Shown: one piece after another, positions 5,919 through 12,918 of the stretch
Numbering within the stretch: position 1 is the first letter of the stretch
Layout: every line of letters starts with the position of its first letter
Assembly: GCA_002367375.1 (NCBI GenBank)
Contig: DFBR01000160.1
Coordinates: forward strand, 1-15,226
DNA length: 15,226 nucleotides
Origin: Erythrobacter sp. UBA3075
GTDB taxonomy: Bacteria; Pseudomonadota; Alphaproteobacteria; Sphingomonadales; Sphingomonadaceae
Direction: 5' to 3'
The notes under the pieces: generated by a model
The model's input: the letters and a program-made list of their open reading frames with translations, nothing else
Databases searched by the model: none
What the model was told of the DNA's origin: nothing
Program-made: the position numbers and the translations under genes

Positions 5919-6266
5919 ATGAGCGAGAGACTGTTCGGCATTCACGGCGCGGCGCTGGAATTGCGTTCCCACCGCATGGGAATGCTCACATCCAACATCG
6001 CCAATGCCGCAACGCCGGGATATCAGGCACGCGACATTGATTTCTCCGCCGCGCTGGAAGCCCGCACCAATGGTGCCGGGCGCGATGGCGCAATCGCCAG
6101 CGCAACACGTTACCGCGTGCCGACCATGCCATCACTCGATGGCAATACGGTGGAGCTGGCGAACGAGCAGATGGCCTTTGCCGAAAACGCCGTCGCCTAT
6201 TCAGCCACGCTCACATTCCTCACCGGCCGGGTGAACACCATTACCCGCGCGCTGAAGGGGGAATAG
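5919..6266 (+). CDS. flgB: FlgB, proximal rod protein
   Basis: FlgB is one of the rod subunits that connect the MS ring to the distal rod. The protein (115 residues; Salmonella FlgB is about 138) opens with SERLFGIHGAALELRSHRMG and the rod/hook N-terminal signature MLTSNIANAATPGYQARDIDF. It ends with the matching C-terminal helix MAFAENAVAYSATLTFL...INTITRALKGE-type segment (VNTITRALKGE here). Two ATGs lie in tandem at 5916 and 5919. An AGGAGG at 5908-5913 is 2 nt from the first and 5 nt from the second, so 5919 is preferred. The open frame continues far upstream without stops, but that part overlaps the opposite-strand MotA-like gene and lacks similarity. flgB is the first gene of the sigma-54-driven operon. 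Confidence 0.93.
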   Translation: MSERLFGIHGAALELRSHRMGMLTSNIANAATPGYQARDIDFSAALEARTNGAGRDGAIASATRYRVPTMPSLDGNTVELANEQMAFAENAVAYSATLTFLTGRVNTITRALKGE

Positions 6267-6268
6267 CC

Positions 6269-6307
6269 ATGTCCTCAAGTAGCACAGCGATAAGGCAAGA
6301 TAGATGA
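6269..6307 (+). other. Possible 12-codon leader ORF before flgC
   Basis: Between flgB and flgC an ATG at 6269 opens a 12-codon frame (MSSSSTAIRQDR) whose TGA overlaps the flgC ATG (ATGA at 6304-6307). The strong purine-rich AGGGGG at 6256-6261 is at good distance from this ATG, whereas flgC itself has only a weak AAGG. It may couple flgC translation to flgB, or be chance. Confidence 0.35.
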
Positions 6308-6708
6308 GCGATAATCCAGGCCTCTTCAGCATCGTCCAGCGCGGCATGTCCGCGCAGATGATCCGCATGAACACTGCCGCTTCCAATCTCGCCAATGCCG
6401 GGTCAGTCGCGAGCAGCGAGGACGGCGCTTACCGTCCCTTGCGCCCTGTGTTCGAGCAGCAGCTTGACCAAGCCACCGGGCTTTCCAGCGTGCGCGTGTC
6501 CGAAGTGCGCCAGTCCGATACCGCAGCCATTCGCCGTCACGATCCCGATCACCCGCTGGCTGATGCCAATGGCGATGTGTGGGAAGCGGCGGTCGATGAA
6601 AGCGCGGAGATGGTCGAGATCATGGAAAGCGCACGCCAGTATCAGAACCTCGTCGAGGCAATGCAGACCGCCAAGCAATTGATGCTCGAAACAATCAGGA
6701 GCAAGTGA
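6304..6708 (+). CDS. flgC: FlgC, proximal rod protein
   Basis: FlgC is a proximal rod subunit. At 134 residues it equals the usual length. The N-terminal helix LFSIVQRGMSAQMIRMNTAASNLANAGSV carries the rod/hook signature (A-S-N-L-A-N-A). YRPLRPVFEQQL follows, as in FlgC proteins ('YR.r.pvF...l'). The middle has VRQSDTAAIRRHDPDHPLADANGDV, close to the family's 'v..D.sp...yDPgHPdAd..GyV' segment. The C-terminal helix is EMVEIMESARQYQNLVEAMQTAKQLMLETIR. A TAG lies in frame just upstream, so 6304 is the first possible ATG. Position between flgB and flgD agrees with standard operon order. Confidence 0.95.
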   Translation: MSDNPGLFSIVQRGMSAQMIRMNTAASNLANAGSVASSEDGAYRPLRPVFEQQLDQATGLSSVRVSEVRQSDTAAIRRHDPDHPLADANGDVWEAAVDESAEMVEIMESARQYQNLVEAMQTAKQLMLETIRSK

Positions 6709-7040
6709 TGACCGATAGCCTTCTTTCCCAGCTCACCCCCAATTTGCAGTCGATCAACGGCGACCTTTCGCCAGCCGTCGCTGCCAACAGCGCGAGCGAG
6801 CTCGATCAGGGTGATTTCCTGCGCCTGCTGATGACCCAGCTGCAACAGCAGGACCCGTTCGAGCCGGTCGACAATAAGGAAATGCTGGCGCAGATGGCGC
6901 AGTTTTCCGCGCTCGCCGGCTCTGCCGAAACCAATGAAGCGCTCGCCAATATTGCGGGCAAACTGGATGCGCTGATCGACGCGCAAAAGGCCGCGCTCGC
7001 CGCGCAAAATACCCCAGCCACAACCGATATCGAAACCTAA
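6708..7040 (+). CDS. flgD: FlgD, hook-cap scaffold (short form, N-terminal domain only)
   Basis: FlgD caps the growing hook and guides FlgE assembly. The conserved N-terminal segment is clear: DFLRLLMTQLQQQDPFEPVD (36-55), then NKEMLAQMAQFSALAGS, the FlgD hallmark 'FL.LL..QL..QDP..P.d..e...QlAqfS'. The protein stops after 110 residues with an Ala/Thr-rich tail. Enterobacterial FlgD has about 220-230 residues and a C-terminal tudor/Fn3-like domain that is absent here. There is no sign of a frameshift: a TAA closes the gene and flgE follows 15 nt later. The ATG at 6708 overlaps the flgC TGA (TGATG), and AGGAG lies 6 nt upstream. A GTG at 6705 is possible but too close to that ribosome site. Confidence 0.9.
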   Translation: MTDSLLSQLTPNLQSINGDLSPAVAANSASELDQGDFLRLLMTQLQQQDPFEPVDNKEMLAQMAQFSALAGSAETNEALANIAGKLDALIDAQKAALAAQNTPATTDIET

Positions 7041-7055
7041 GGGAGCACCACAGCC

Positions 7056-7874
7056 ATGACTTCGTTCTACACCTCGCTCAACGGCCTGAAGAACTCGCAG
7101 ACCGATCTCAGCACGATCGCGCACAATATCGCCAACGCAGAAACCACCGGCTTCAAGAAGAGCAGCGTCGAATTTGCCGATATCGTGGCCAATGGCTCCG
7201 CCGCCAATCCGCGCCTGTCGCAAGGGCTTGGCGCCACAGTCGCGGGCATCAGTCAGAATTTCGGGCTGGGCGCGATCGAGCAGACCGGGCGCAGCCTCGA
7301 TGTCGCGATCGACGGCGATGGTTTCTTTGCCATGCGCAATCCCGAAAGCGGGCAGGTCCTGTTCACCCGCAATGGCAATTTTCAAGTCGATGCAACCGGT
7401 AATGTGACCGATTTTTCGAGCAAGAACCTCCAGATGTTCGACGTGGATGCAACTGGAGCGGTGATCAATCCCGGCACGACGGTGGATGCGGTCGTACCCA
7501 TTACCAATGGTGCGGGCGCGGATTTGTCCAGCATCCAGATCGAGAAGAATGGCAACATTCTGGCGGCCTATTCAGACGGCACGACCACTACCGTGGGCCG
7601 CGTGGCGCTTGCCACATTTGTCGCGCCCACAGGGTTGCAACCCGTAGGCTCAACCAATTGGGAGGCAACCGGCTTTTCCGGCACGCCGAGCTACGAATTG
7701 CCCGGCAATGGCCGCAACGGCCAATTGCTCGCCGGAGCGCTGGAGAAATCCAATGTCGATCTGGCTGAGGAAATGGTCGGCCTAATCACTGCGCAGCGCA
7801 ATTTTCAGGCGAACGCCAAGGCGATCGATACCGCGACGCAATTCTCGCAGACGATCATCAATTTGCGCAGCTGA
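7056..7874 (+). CDS. flgE: FlgE, flagellar hook protein (very short, without D2 domain)
   Basis: The 272-residue protein has the hook/rod N-terminus SFYTSLNGLKNSQTDLSTIA followed by HNIANAETTGFKKSSVEFAD. The D1 core is RSLDVAIDGDGFFAMRNP then FTRNGNFQVDATGNV. The C-terminal FlgE signature is LLAGALEKSNVDLAEEMVGL then ITAQRNFQANAKAIDTATQ, close to enterobacterial FlgE ('GALEASNVDLs.ELV.MI.AQRNYQsNA'). Its place between flgD and flgF supports hook protein. Salmonella/E. coli FlgE has about 400 residues. The roughly 130-150 residues that form D2, between the IP..-type segment and the 'G.V.g.YS.G' segment, are replaced here by a short stretch around 145-175. The subunit is therefore about the size of the FlgG made by the same operon. 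AAGGGAG lies 10 nt before the ATG. A third rod-type protein is the alternative, but no other hook protein is in the cluster. Confidence 0.85.
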   Translation: MTSFYTSLNGLKNSQTDLSTIAHNIANAETTGFKKSSVEFADIVANGSAANPRLSQGLGATVAGISQNFGLGAIEQTGRSLDVAIDGDGFFAMRNPESGQVLFTRNGNFQVDATGNVTDFSSKNLQMFDVDATGAVINPGTTVDAVVPITNGAGADLSSIQIEKNGNILAAYSDGTTTTVGRVALATFVAPTGLQPVGSTNWEATGFSGTPSYELPGNGRNGQLLAGALEKSNVDLAEEMVGLITAQRNFQANAKAIDTATQFSQTIINLRS

Positions 7875-7895
7875 TCCGCCGCCAAATCCGCCGCC
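7874..7895 (+). repeat. Short tandem duplication between flgE and flgF
   Basis: ATCCGCCGCC occurs twice, separated by AA, giving a 12-bp period directly after the flgE stop codon. It lies in the 47-bp gap before flgF. It is too short to be a functional array and is probably a slippage product. Confidence 0.5.
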
Positions 7896-7921
7896 TGACC
7901 TCGCTCAATGGGAGATAAGCC

Positions 7922-8662
7922 ATGGACCGCATGATCTACACTGCCCTTACTGGCATGGATGCCGCGATGACGCGTCAGCGCGCCATTGCCAGCAACCTTG
8001 CCAATGCCAACACGCCCGGCTTTCGTGCCGAGACTTTCGCAACGCAGCCCATGCATGTGCGCGGCGCGACATTCGATGTGCGCGGCTTGGCGCAGGGCGC
8101 AGTGCGCGGAGCGGATCTGTCTCCTGGCACCACTGTCGATACCGGGCGCTCGCTCGATATAGCAGTGAACGGCGCGGCGCTGATGGCGTTCCAGAATCCC
8201 GCTGGCGAGGAAGTCTATTCGCGGCGCGGCGACCTCTCGATCAATCCCGCCGGAATGCTGATGAATGGCGAGGGGCTGCAAGTAATGGGCGGGAATGGCC
8301 CGATCACCGTGCCGCCAGGCTGGGACGTGTCCTTTGGCACTGATGGCACCGTCTTCGCCGCCGATCCTGCCGCGCCCGATGCTCAGCCGCAGGAAGTGGG
8401 CCGGATCAAGCTCGCCAGTGCTGCCGGAAGCGCGGTAGCCAAGGACCTCGACAACCAATTGCGCGTGATCGGCGGCGGCGTGCTGCCGGTTGATATCGAA
8501 GCGCGCATTACCCCCGGCGCGCTGGAACAGAGCAATGTCGATAGCGCCGGAACACTGGTCGAAATGATCGAGGCCCAGCGCGCTTTCGAAAACCGGGTGA
8601 AGATGATCTCCACCGCCGAACAGCTCGATCAGGCGTCGAGTCGCCTGATGTCGCTTCGCTGA
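7922..8662 (+). CDS. flgF: FlgF, proximal rod protein
   Basis: FlgF is the rod subunit between FlgC and the distal FlgG. The 246 residues match the family (about 250). The start MDRMIYTALTGMDAAMTRQR followed by AIASNLANANTPGFRAE is the FlgF form of the rod N-terminus (typical 'MD..iY.a..g...~..~q...aNNLANa.T.GFra'). RSLDIAVNGAALMAFQNP and YSRRGDLSINPAGML form the D1 core. The C-terminal ARITPGALEQSNVDSAGTLV and EMIEAQRAFENRVKMISTAE complete the pattern. GGGAGATAAGCC precedes the ATG. It sits between flgE and flgG as usual. Confidence 0.94.
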   Translation: MDRMIYTALTGMDAAMTRQRAIASNLANANTPGFRAETFATQPMHVRGATFDVRGLAQGAVRGADLSPGTTVDTGRSLDIAVNGAALMAFQNPAGEEVYSRRGDLSINPAGMLMNGEGLQVMGGNGPITVPPGWDVSFGTDGTVFAADPAAPDAQPQEVGRIKLASAAGSAVAKDLDNQLRVIGGGVLPVDIEARITPGALEQSNVDSAGTLVEMIEAQRAFENRVKMISTAEQLDQASSRLMSLR

Positions 8663-8693
8663 TCGAGCCGCTAATTCATAAAAGGAACACGCC

Positions 8694-9482
8694 ATGCCCA
8701 CATCCGCCTTGCAAGTTGCCCGCACCGGGCTTGAAGCGCAGGACACGCGTATGCGCGTTATCGCGCACAATCTTGCCAATATCGGCACCACCGGATTCAA
8801 GCGCGATCGCGCCGATTTCGAGACGCTGTCCTATGATGATGCGCGCGTGGCCGGGCAACGCTCGACCGGCGAAACCGCCTATGCCATCGGATTAAACCTT
8901 GGGACCGGGGTTTCGGTGCAAGGCACCACGCGGATCGATACGCAGGGCACGCTGTCGACGACCAGCAACCCGCTCGATCTCGCATTGGACGGCGACGGGT
9001 TCTTCCAGATTGAAACGCCGGGCGGGCAGACCGCCTACACGCGCGCGGGCAATTTCACGCTTTCGGCAGAAGGCCAGCTGGTGACCGCGCAAGGCTTTGC
9101 CCTGCAACCGGGCATCACCGTGCCCGCCGGAGCGCAATCCATTTCCATCGGCCCCGATGGCACAGTGAGCGCGCTTGTGCCCGGCAATACAACACCTGCC
9201 GAACTGGGTCAGGTGACCATCGCCAGCTTCGTCAATCCCGCCGGATTGCGGGCAATGGGCGACAATCTTCTGCAAGAGACCGCAGCCAGTGGCGCCGCCG
9301 ATGTCGGCGCAGCAGGAGAGAATGGGCGCGGGCAAATCCGCCAGGGGATGCTGGAGGCGTCCAACGTCAATGTCGTCGAAGAACTGGTCGAGATGATCGA
9401 GGCGCAGCGCGCTTACGAAATCAATTCCAAGATGATCAGCGCAGTCGACGAAATGCTGCGCAACGCCAACCAGACATTGTGA
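8694..9482 (+). CDS. flgG: FlgG, distal rod protein
   Basis: FlgG forms the long distal rod through the P and L rings. The 262 residues are standard. The N-terminus SALQVARTGLEAQDTRMRVI is followed by AHNLANIGTTGFKRDRADFE. Next comes the FlgG-specific insertion, TLSYDDARVAGQRSTGETAY, then GLNLGTGVSV, equivalent to the 'vRqpGa.ss..t..p.Gl.lGtGv' segment that stiffens the rod compared with the hook. Core NPLDLALDGDGFFQIETPGG and C-terminal QGMLEASNVNVVEELVEMIE then AQRAYEINSKMISAVDEML are textbook FlgG. An AAAGGA ribosome site lies upstream of the ATG. Confidence 0.97.
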   Translation: MPTSALQVARTGLEAQDTRMRVIAHNLANIGTTGFKRDRADFETLSYDDARVAGQRSTGETAYAIGLNLGTGVSVQGTTRIDTQGTLSTTSNPLDLALDGDGFFQIETPGGQTAYTRAGNFTLSAEGQLVTAQGFALQPGITVPAGAQSISIGPDGTVSALVPGNTTPAELGQVTIASFVNPAGLRAMGDNLLQETAASGAADVGAAGENGRGQIRQGMLEASNVNVVEELVEMIEAQRAYEINSKMISAVDEMLRNANQTL

Positions 9483-9490
9483 GAACCATT

Positions 9491-10159
9491 ATGAACATTC
9501 TCCGCACCACTTTTGCGGCGCTCGGCTGCGCGCTCCTGCTCGCCGGATGCGGCATGGAAGGCGGCAGTCCGCGCGCTGGCTTCACCGCCGCCCTGCCACC
9601 GCCACCGCCACTCGCCGCGCCGCGCAATGGCGCAATCTATCAGTCCGCCGATGGCTATGCCGCTCTGCACGAAGGCAATCGCGCACGCCGGGTGGGCGAT
9701 CTTGTCACCGTGGTGCTGGTCGAATCCATCGACACATCGAAGGACACCAGCGCCAACACCGGGCGCAACGGATCGGTCGCATTGACCCCGCCAAGCGCGG
9801 GTCCGCTCAACTTCCTCGACCCCGATGCCCTTAATGCTGCGTCGCAATCGTCGTTCAATGGAACAGGGAGTGCCAGCCAGCGCAGCACTCTGAACGGAGC
9901 CATCGCAGTCACCATTGCGGAGGTCCGGCCCAATCGAACCGCGCTAGTCGTAGGAGAGCGTCACATGCGCCTGAGCCAGGGAGATGAATGGGTGCAGTTC
10001 AGCGGCATCCTGCGCCTGGCCGATATCGACAGCGCCAACCGCGTGGTCTCCACAAGGATCGCCGATGCGCAGATCATCTATGGCGGACAGGGCGCCATCC
10101 AGCAGGCCAGCAGGCCCGGCTGGCTGGGCCGGTTCTTCAACATGATCAGCCCGTTTTGA
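9491..10159 (+). CDS. flgH: FlgH, L-ring lipoprotein
   Basis: FlgH forms the outer-membrane L ring. From the ATG at 9491 the 222-residue product begins MNILRTTFAALGCALLLAGC, a lipoprotein signal whose LAGC lipobox puts the modified Cys at residue 20. A Pro-rich linker with five consecutive prolines (LPPPPPLAAP) follows. The family core has GAIYQSADGYAALHEGNRAR and RVGDLVTVVLVESIDTSKDT, then later IAVTIAEVRPNRTALVVGER and FSGILRLADIDSANRVVSTR. The tail GGQGAIQQASRPGWLGRFFN is typical. An in-frame GTG at 9479 overlaps the flgG stop and would add MRTI. The ATG is preferred because it gives a normal signal peptide, though neither start has a strong ribosome site. Confidence 0.94.
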   Translation: MNILRTTFAALGCALLLAGCGMEGGSPRAGFTAALPPPPPLAAPRNGAIYQSADGYAALHEGNRARRVGDLVTVVLVESIDTSKDTSANTGRNGSVALTPPSAGPLNFLDPDALNAASQSSFNGTGSASQRSTLNGAIAVTIAEVRPNRTALVVGERHMRLSQGDEWVQFSGILRLADIDSANRVVSTRIADAQIIYGGQGAIQQASRPGWLGRFFNMISPF

Positions 10160-10173
10160 GGAGGAGAACACAA

Positions 10174-11268
10174 ATGCGTATTATCTTCTTCCTGATCGCG
10201 GCAATGGCCACTTTCATCTCCGCCCCTGCCCATGCAGAGCGCGTGCGCGATCTGGGCACGTTTGAAGGCGTGCGCCCTAACCAGCTCACTGGATATGGCA
10301 TTGTCGTAGGCCTTGATGGCACCGGCGATGACAATTTCTCCTATCTCACCGAAGCCATGCTTGGCGTATCGGGCAGGCTGGGCCTGACCTTGCCGCCTGG
10401 TGTTTCGCCCGGTCTCAAGAATGCCGCTGCTGTGATTATCACGGCCGAACTGCCCGCCTTTTCCAAGCCGGGGCAGACCATCGACATTACCGTTTCAACC
10501 ATTGGCCGCGCGACATCCTTGCGCGGCGGATCGCTGGTGCTGTCGCCGCTCTACGGCGCAGATGGCGAAGTCTATGGTATGGCGCAGGGCAATCTCGCTG
10601 TGGGTGGCCTTGGCGTTTCGGGCCGCGATGGCTCGCAGCTGACCGTCAATGTGCCAACTGTGGGGCGCATTGCCGATGGCGCGACGGTGGAGCGCGCAGT
10701 CGAAACCGGTTTCGATTCCGAAGCGGAACTGCGCTTCAATTTGCACAATGCCGATTTCCAGACAGCGGCGCGAATGCGCGATGCGATCAATCATAGCTTT
10801 CCCGGCGCAGCGCGCGTGGTGGACGGGGTGACGCTCACCATCGTGATGCCGTTTGGCAGCGATGTGCGTGCGCAGATGATTGCCGAGATCGAAATGATCG
10901 AAGTGGTCCCGGCGGAAACGCCCGCACGCGTCATCGTCAATAGCCGCACCGGCACCGTGGTCATAAATTCTGCCGTGCGCCTTTCGCCCGCCGCCGTCAG
11001 CCATGGCCGATTGGTGGTGCGGATCGAAGAGCAGCCTCGCGTGGTCCAGCCTGCCCCGTTCAGCGACGGCGTAACGGCGGTGGAGCAGGCGAGCACCATT
11101 GGTATCGAGGCGGAGGAAACCCGCATTGCGATGTTACAGCGCGGGGCGAACCTGTCCGAAGTGGTCGATGCACTCAACATGCTCGGCGTGGGCGCGGCTG
11201 ATCTGGTCGTGATCCTCGAGGCCTTGAAACAGGCGGGTGCGTTGCAGGCCGAAATGGTGATCTTGTGA
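10174..11268 (+). CDS. flgI: FlgI, P-ring protein
   Basis: FlgI forms the periplasmic P ring, with FlgA as assembly chaperone. The 364-residue precursor has a Sec signal peptide (MRIIFFLIAAMATFISAPAHA, cut after A21) and a mature start ERVRDLGTFEGVRPNQLTGY followed by GIVVGLDGTGD, the most conserved FlgI segment. Further signatures are SLRGGSLVLSPLYGADGEVY, AQGNLAVGG, and the C-terminal LNMLGVGAADLVVILEALKQ then AGALQAEMVIL. The frame is open far upstream, but that part overlaps flgH out of frame. The ATG at 10174 has a strong AGGAGGAG at 10159-10166 overlapping the flgH stop, which settles the start. Confidence 0.97.
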   Translation: MRIIFFLIAAMATFISAPAHAERVRDLGTFEGVRPNQLTGYGIVVGLDGTGDDNFSYLTEAMLGVSGRLGLTLPPGVSPGLKNAAAVIITAELPAFSKPGQTIDITVSTIGRATSLRGGSLVLSPLYGADGEVYGMAQGNLAVGGLGVSGRDGSQLTVNVPTVGRIADGATVERAVETGFDSEAELRFNLHNADFQTAARMRDAINHSFPGAARVVDGVTLTIVMPFGSDVRAQMIAEIEMIEVVPAETPARVIVNSRTGTVVINSAVRLSPAAVSHGRLVVRIEEQPRVVQPAPFSDGVTAVEQASTIGIEAEETRIAMLQRGANLSEVVDALNMLGVGAADLVVILEALKQAGALQAEMVIL

Positions 11269-11579
11269 CCATCATTTCAGCTCCACCTATCCAAGTCGGA
11301 TCGGCGACAACACAGCCAGCCCTGCCGGACGGTGGCCAAAGCGAGCTGCGCGAAGCTGCCGAGGCTTTCGAAGCGATCTTCCTGCGCCAATTGCTTGCCA
11401 GCGCGCGCTCTGCCGATTTCGGCGGGGAAGAGCTTTTTGGCGGCCCCGGTCTCGAGCAATTCGAAGCGATGCGCGACGAACATTTCGCTGACATCGCTTC
11501 ATCGCAAAGCATGTTCGGCCTCGCCGATGCCATCGAACGGCAATTGAGCGCATTCGTCCAGCCGGAAACCACGGAATAG
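11265..11579 (+). CDS. flgJ: FlgJ-type rod-binding protein (no muramidase domain)
   Basis: The 104-residue product corresponds to the N-terminal half of enterobacterial FlgJ, the rod-capping part. The family pattern is LREAAEAFEAIFLRQLLASA (28-47) then GPGLEQFEAMRDEHFADIAS, ending with a helix SMFGLADAIERQLSA. The C-terminal glucosaminidase/muramidase half of gammaproteobacterial FlgJ is absent, as is usual in alphaproteobacteria, where a separate transglycosylase works with FlgJ. The candidate here is the gene at 2293-3195. The start is GTG at 11265, overlapping the flgI stop (GTGA). No ATG lies before the conserved region. Confidence 0.88.
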   Translation: MTIISAPPIQVGSATTQPALPDGGQSELREAAEAFEAIFLRQLLASARSADFGGEELFGGPGLEQFEAMRDEHFADIASSQSMFGLADAIERQLSAFVQPETTE

Positions 11580-11585
11580 ATCACC

Positions 11586-12914
11586 ATGACCAGTAGCCTC
11601 ATCCAGATCGGCAAAAGCGGCGCCATGGCGGCGCGTTCGGCGTTGGAACTGACCGCGCAGAACATCGCCAATGCGTCCAACCCCGATTACGCCCGGCGCA
11701 CGCTGAGTCTGGAAGAGGTCGCGTCAAAAGGCTCCATCGGGTTCGAACCGGGCGGCGTCCTGTCCGGCGTGCGGCCCGATGCAGTGCTGCGCACCACATC
11801 GGTATTCCTCCAACACGAGGCACGCCGCACATCGGGTGACCTCGCCCGCGCAGAGGCGGAGCTTGCCGGACTTACCAATGCCGAAAGCGCAGTGGAGCAG
11901 GCAGGCATTTACCCCGCTATCGTCGATCTTGAAGCCAGCTTGTCGCGGCTCGCATCCGATCCGCTGGGCGGCGCTTTGCGTGCTGCCGTACTGGAAGATG
12001 CAGACCGTCTAGCACAGACTTTCCGCATCGCCAGCGATGGGCTGGATGTGACCGAAGCCGATATGCGCTTCCAAGCCGGTGCCGGGGTCGAGCAGGCCAA
12101 TCTTCTCGCAGCTGAGCTGGCGCGCACCAATGTCGGCATTGCCCGCAGCAAGCCGGGCAGCAGTCAGATGGCGGTGCTGCATGACCAGCGCGACGCGCTG
12201 CTGCGCGACCTATCGGGACTGCTCGGCGTTGATGCGAGTTTTGATGCGCTGGGCCGTGTGCAGGTGCAGGTGGATGGCCAGTCGCTCGTTTCCGGGACGC
12301 TGGCCGGGACTTTGGCGCTGACGGACAATCCCGATGGCAGCTTTGCGCTCAGCCTTGATGGCACGGCAGTCGCGTTGACTTCGGGCAGCATGCTCGGCCA
12401 GTCGCAAGCCAATCAGGCGCTGACCAGCCTGCGCGGTGAACTTGATGTGCTGGCGAGCAGCGTGATCGACACGCTCAACACTGCGCAAAGCTCGGGCAGC
12501 GCGGCGGATGGCAGTGCTGGCCAACCTTTCTTCACCGGCACAAATGCGCGCGATATTGCGCTGTCGCTCACCAGCACCGGCCAGATCGCCACCGCCCCTG
12601 CAGGCGAGCCTGCCGGGAGCCGCAATATCGGCAATCTTCAGGCTCTGCGCGATGCGCTGTCTAACAATGGTCCCGCGAGCGAAGCGGACACACTGTTGTT
12701 CAGCCTTTCGAGTTCCATCGGCGCGCGCAGCGTCACGCGTGATGCGCTGCGCACAATAGCCGATACCGCGCAGATCGCTCTGACTGCTGAGACCGGTGTG
12801 GACCTCGATCAGGAAGCGACCAATCTGCTGCGTTACCAGCAGGCGTTTCAGGCCAATGGCCGGGTGATTCAGGCCGCTTCCGACATTTTCGACACCATTC
12901 TGGGGCTGGGATAA
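11586..12914 (+). CDS. flgK: FlgK, hook-filament junction protein 1
   Basis: FlgK (HAP1) sits directly on the hook. The N-terminal helix IGKSGAMAARSALELTAQNI followed by ANASNPDYARRTLSLEE is the FlgK signature (axial family 'N.aNa.TpgYsRr'). EAELAGLTNAESAVEQAG and LSRLASDPLGGALRAAVLED match the D1 helices. The C-terminus has DLDQEATNLLRYQQAFQANG then RVIQAASDIFDTILGLG, the FlgK form 'vnlDeE.anL..yQ.ayqAsArvi...~~lfd.Ll'. At 442 residues it is shorter than Salmonella FlgK (about 553), so the outer domain is reduced. The gene starts 6 nt after flgJ; ribosome site weak. Its export chaperone is probably the FlgN-like protein on the other arm. Confidence 0.95.
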   Translation: MTSSLIQIGKSGAMAARSALELTAQNIANASNPDYARRTLSLEEVASKGSIGFEPGGVLSGVRPDAVLRTTSVFLQHEARRTSGDLARAEAELAGLTNAESAVEQAGIYPAIVDLEASLSRLASDPLGGALRAAVLEDADRLAQTFRIASDGLDVTEADMRFQAGAGVEQANLLAAELARTNVGIARSKPGSSQMAVLHDQRDALLRDLSGLLGVDASFDALGRVQVQVDGQSLVSGTLAGTLALTDNPDGSFALSLDGTAVALTSGSMLGQSQANQALTSLRGELDVLASSVIDTLNTAQSSGSAADGSAGQPFFTGTNARDIALSLTSTGQIATAPAGEPAGSRNIGNLQALRDALSNNGPASEADTLLFSLSSSIGARSVTRDALRTIADTAQIALTAETGVDLDQEATNLLRYQQAFQANGRVIQAASDIFDTILGLG

Positions 12915-12918
12915 GCCG

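Noticed and set aside
8473..8488. Near match to the enhancer palindrome (CGGCG-N6-TGCCG) inside flgF
   Set aside because: One mismatch in a GGC-rich coding run, single copy, no sigma-54 promoter nearby.
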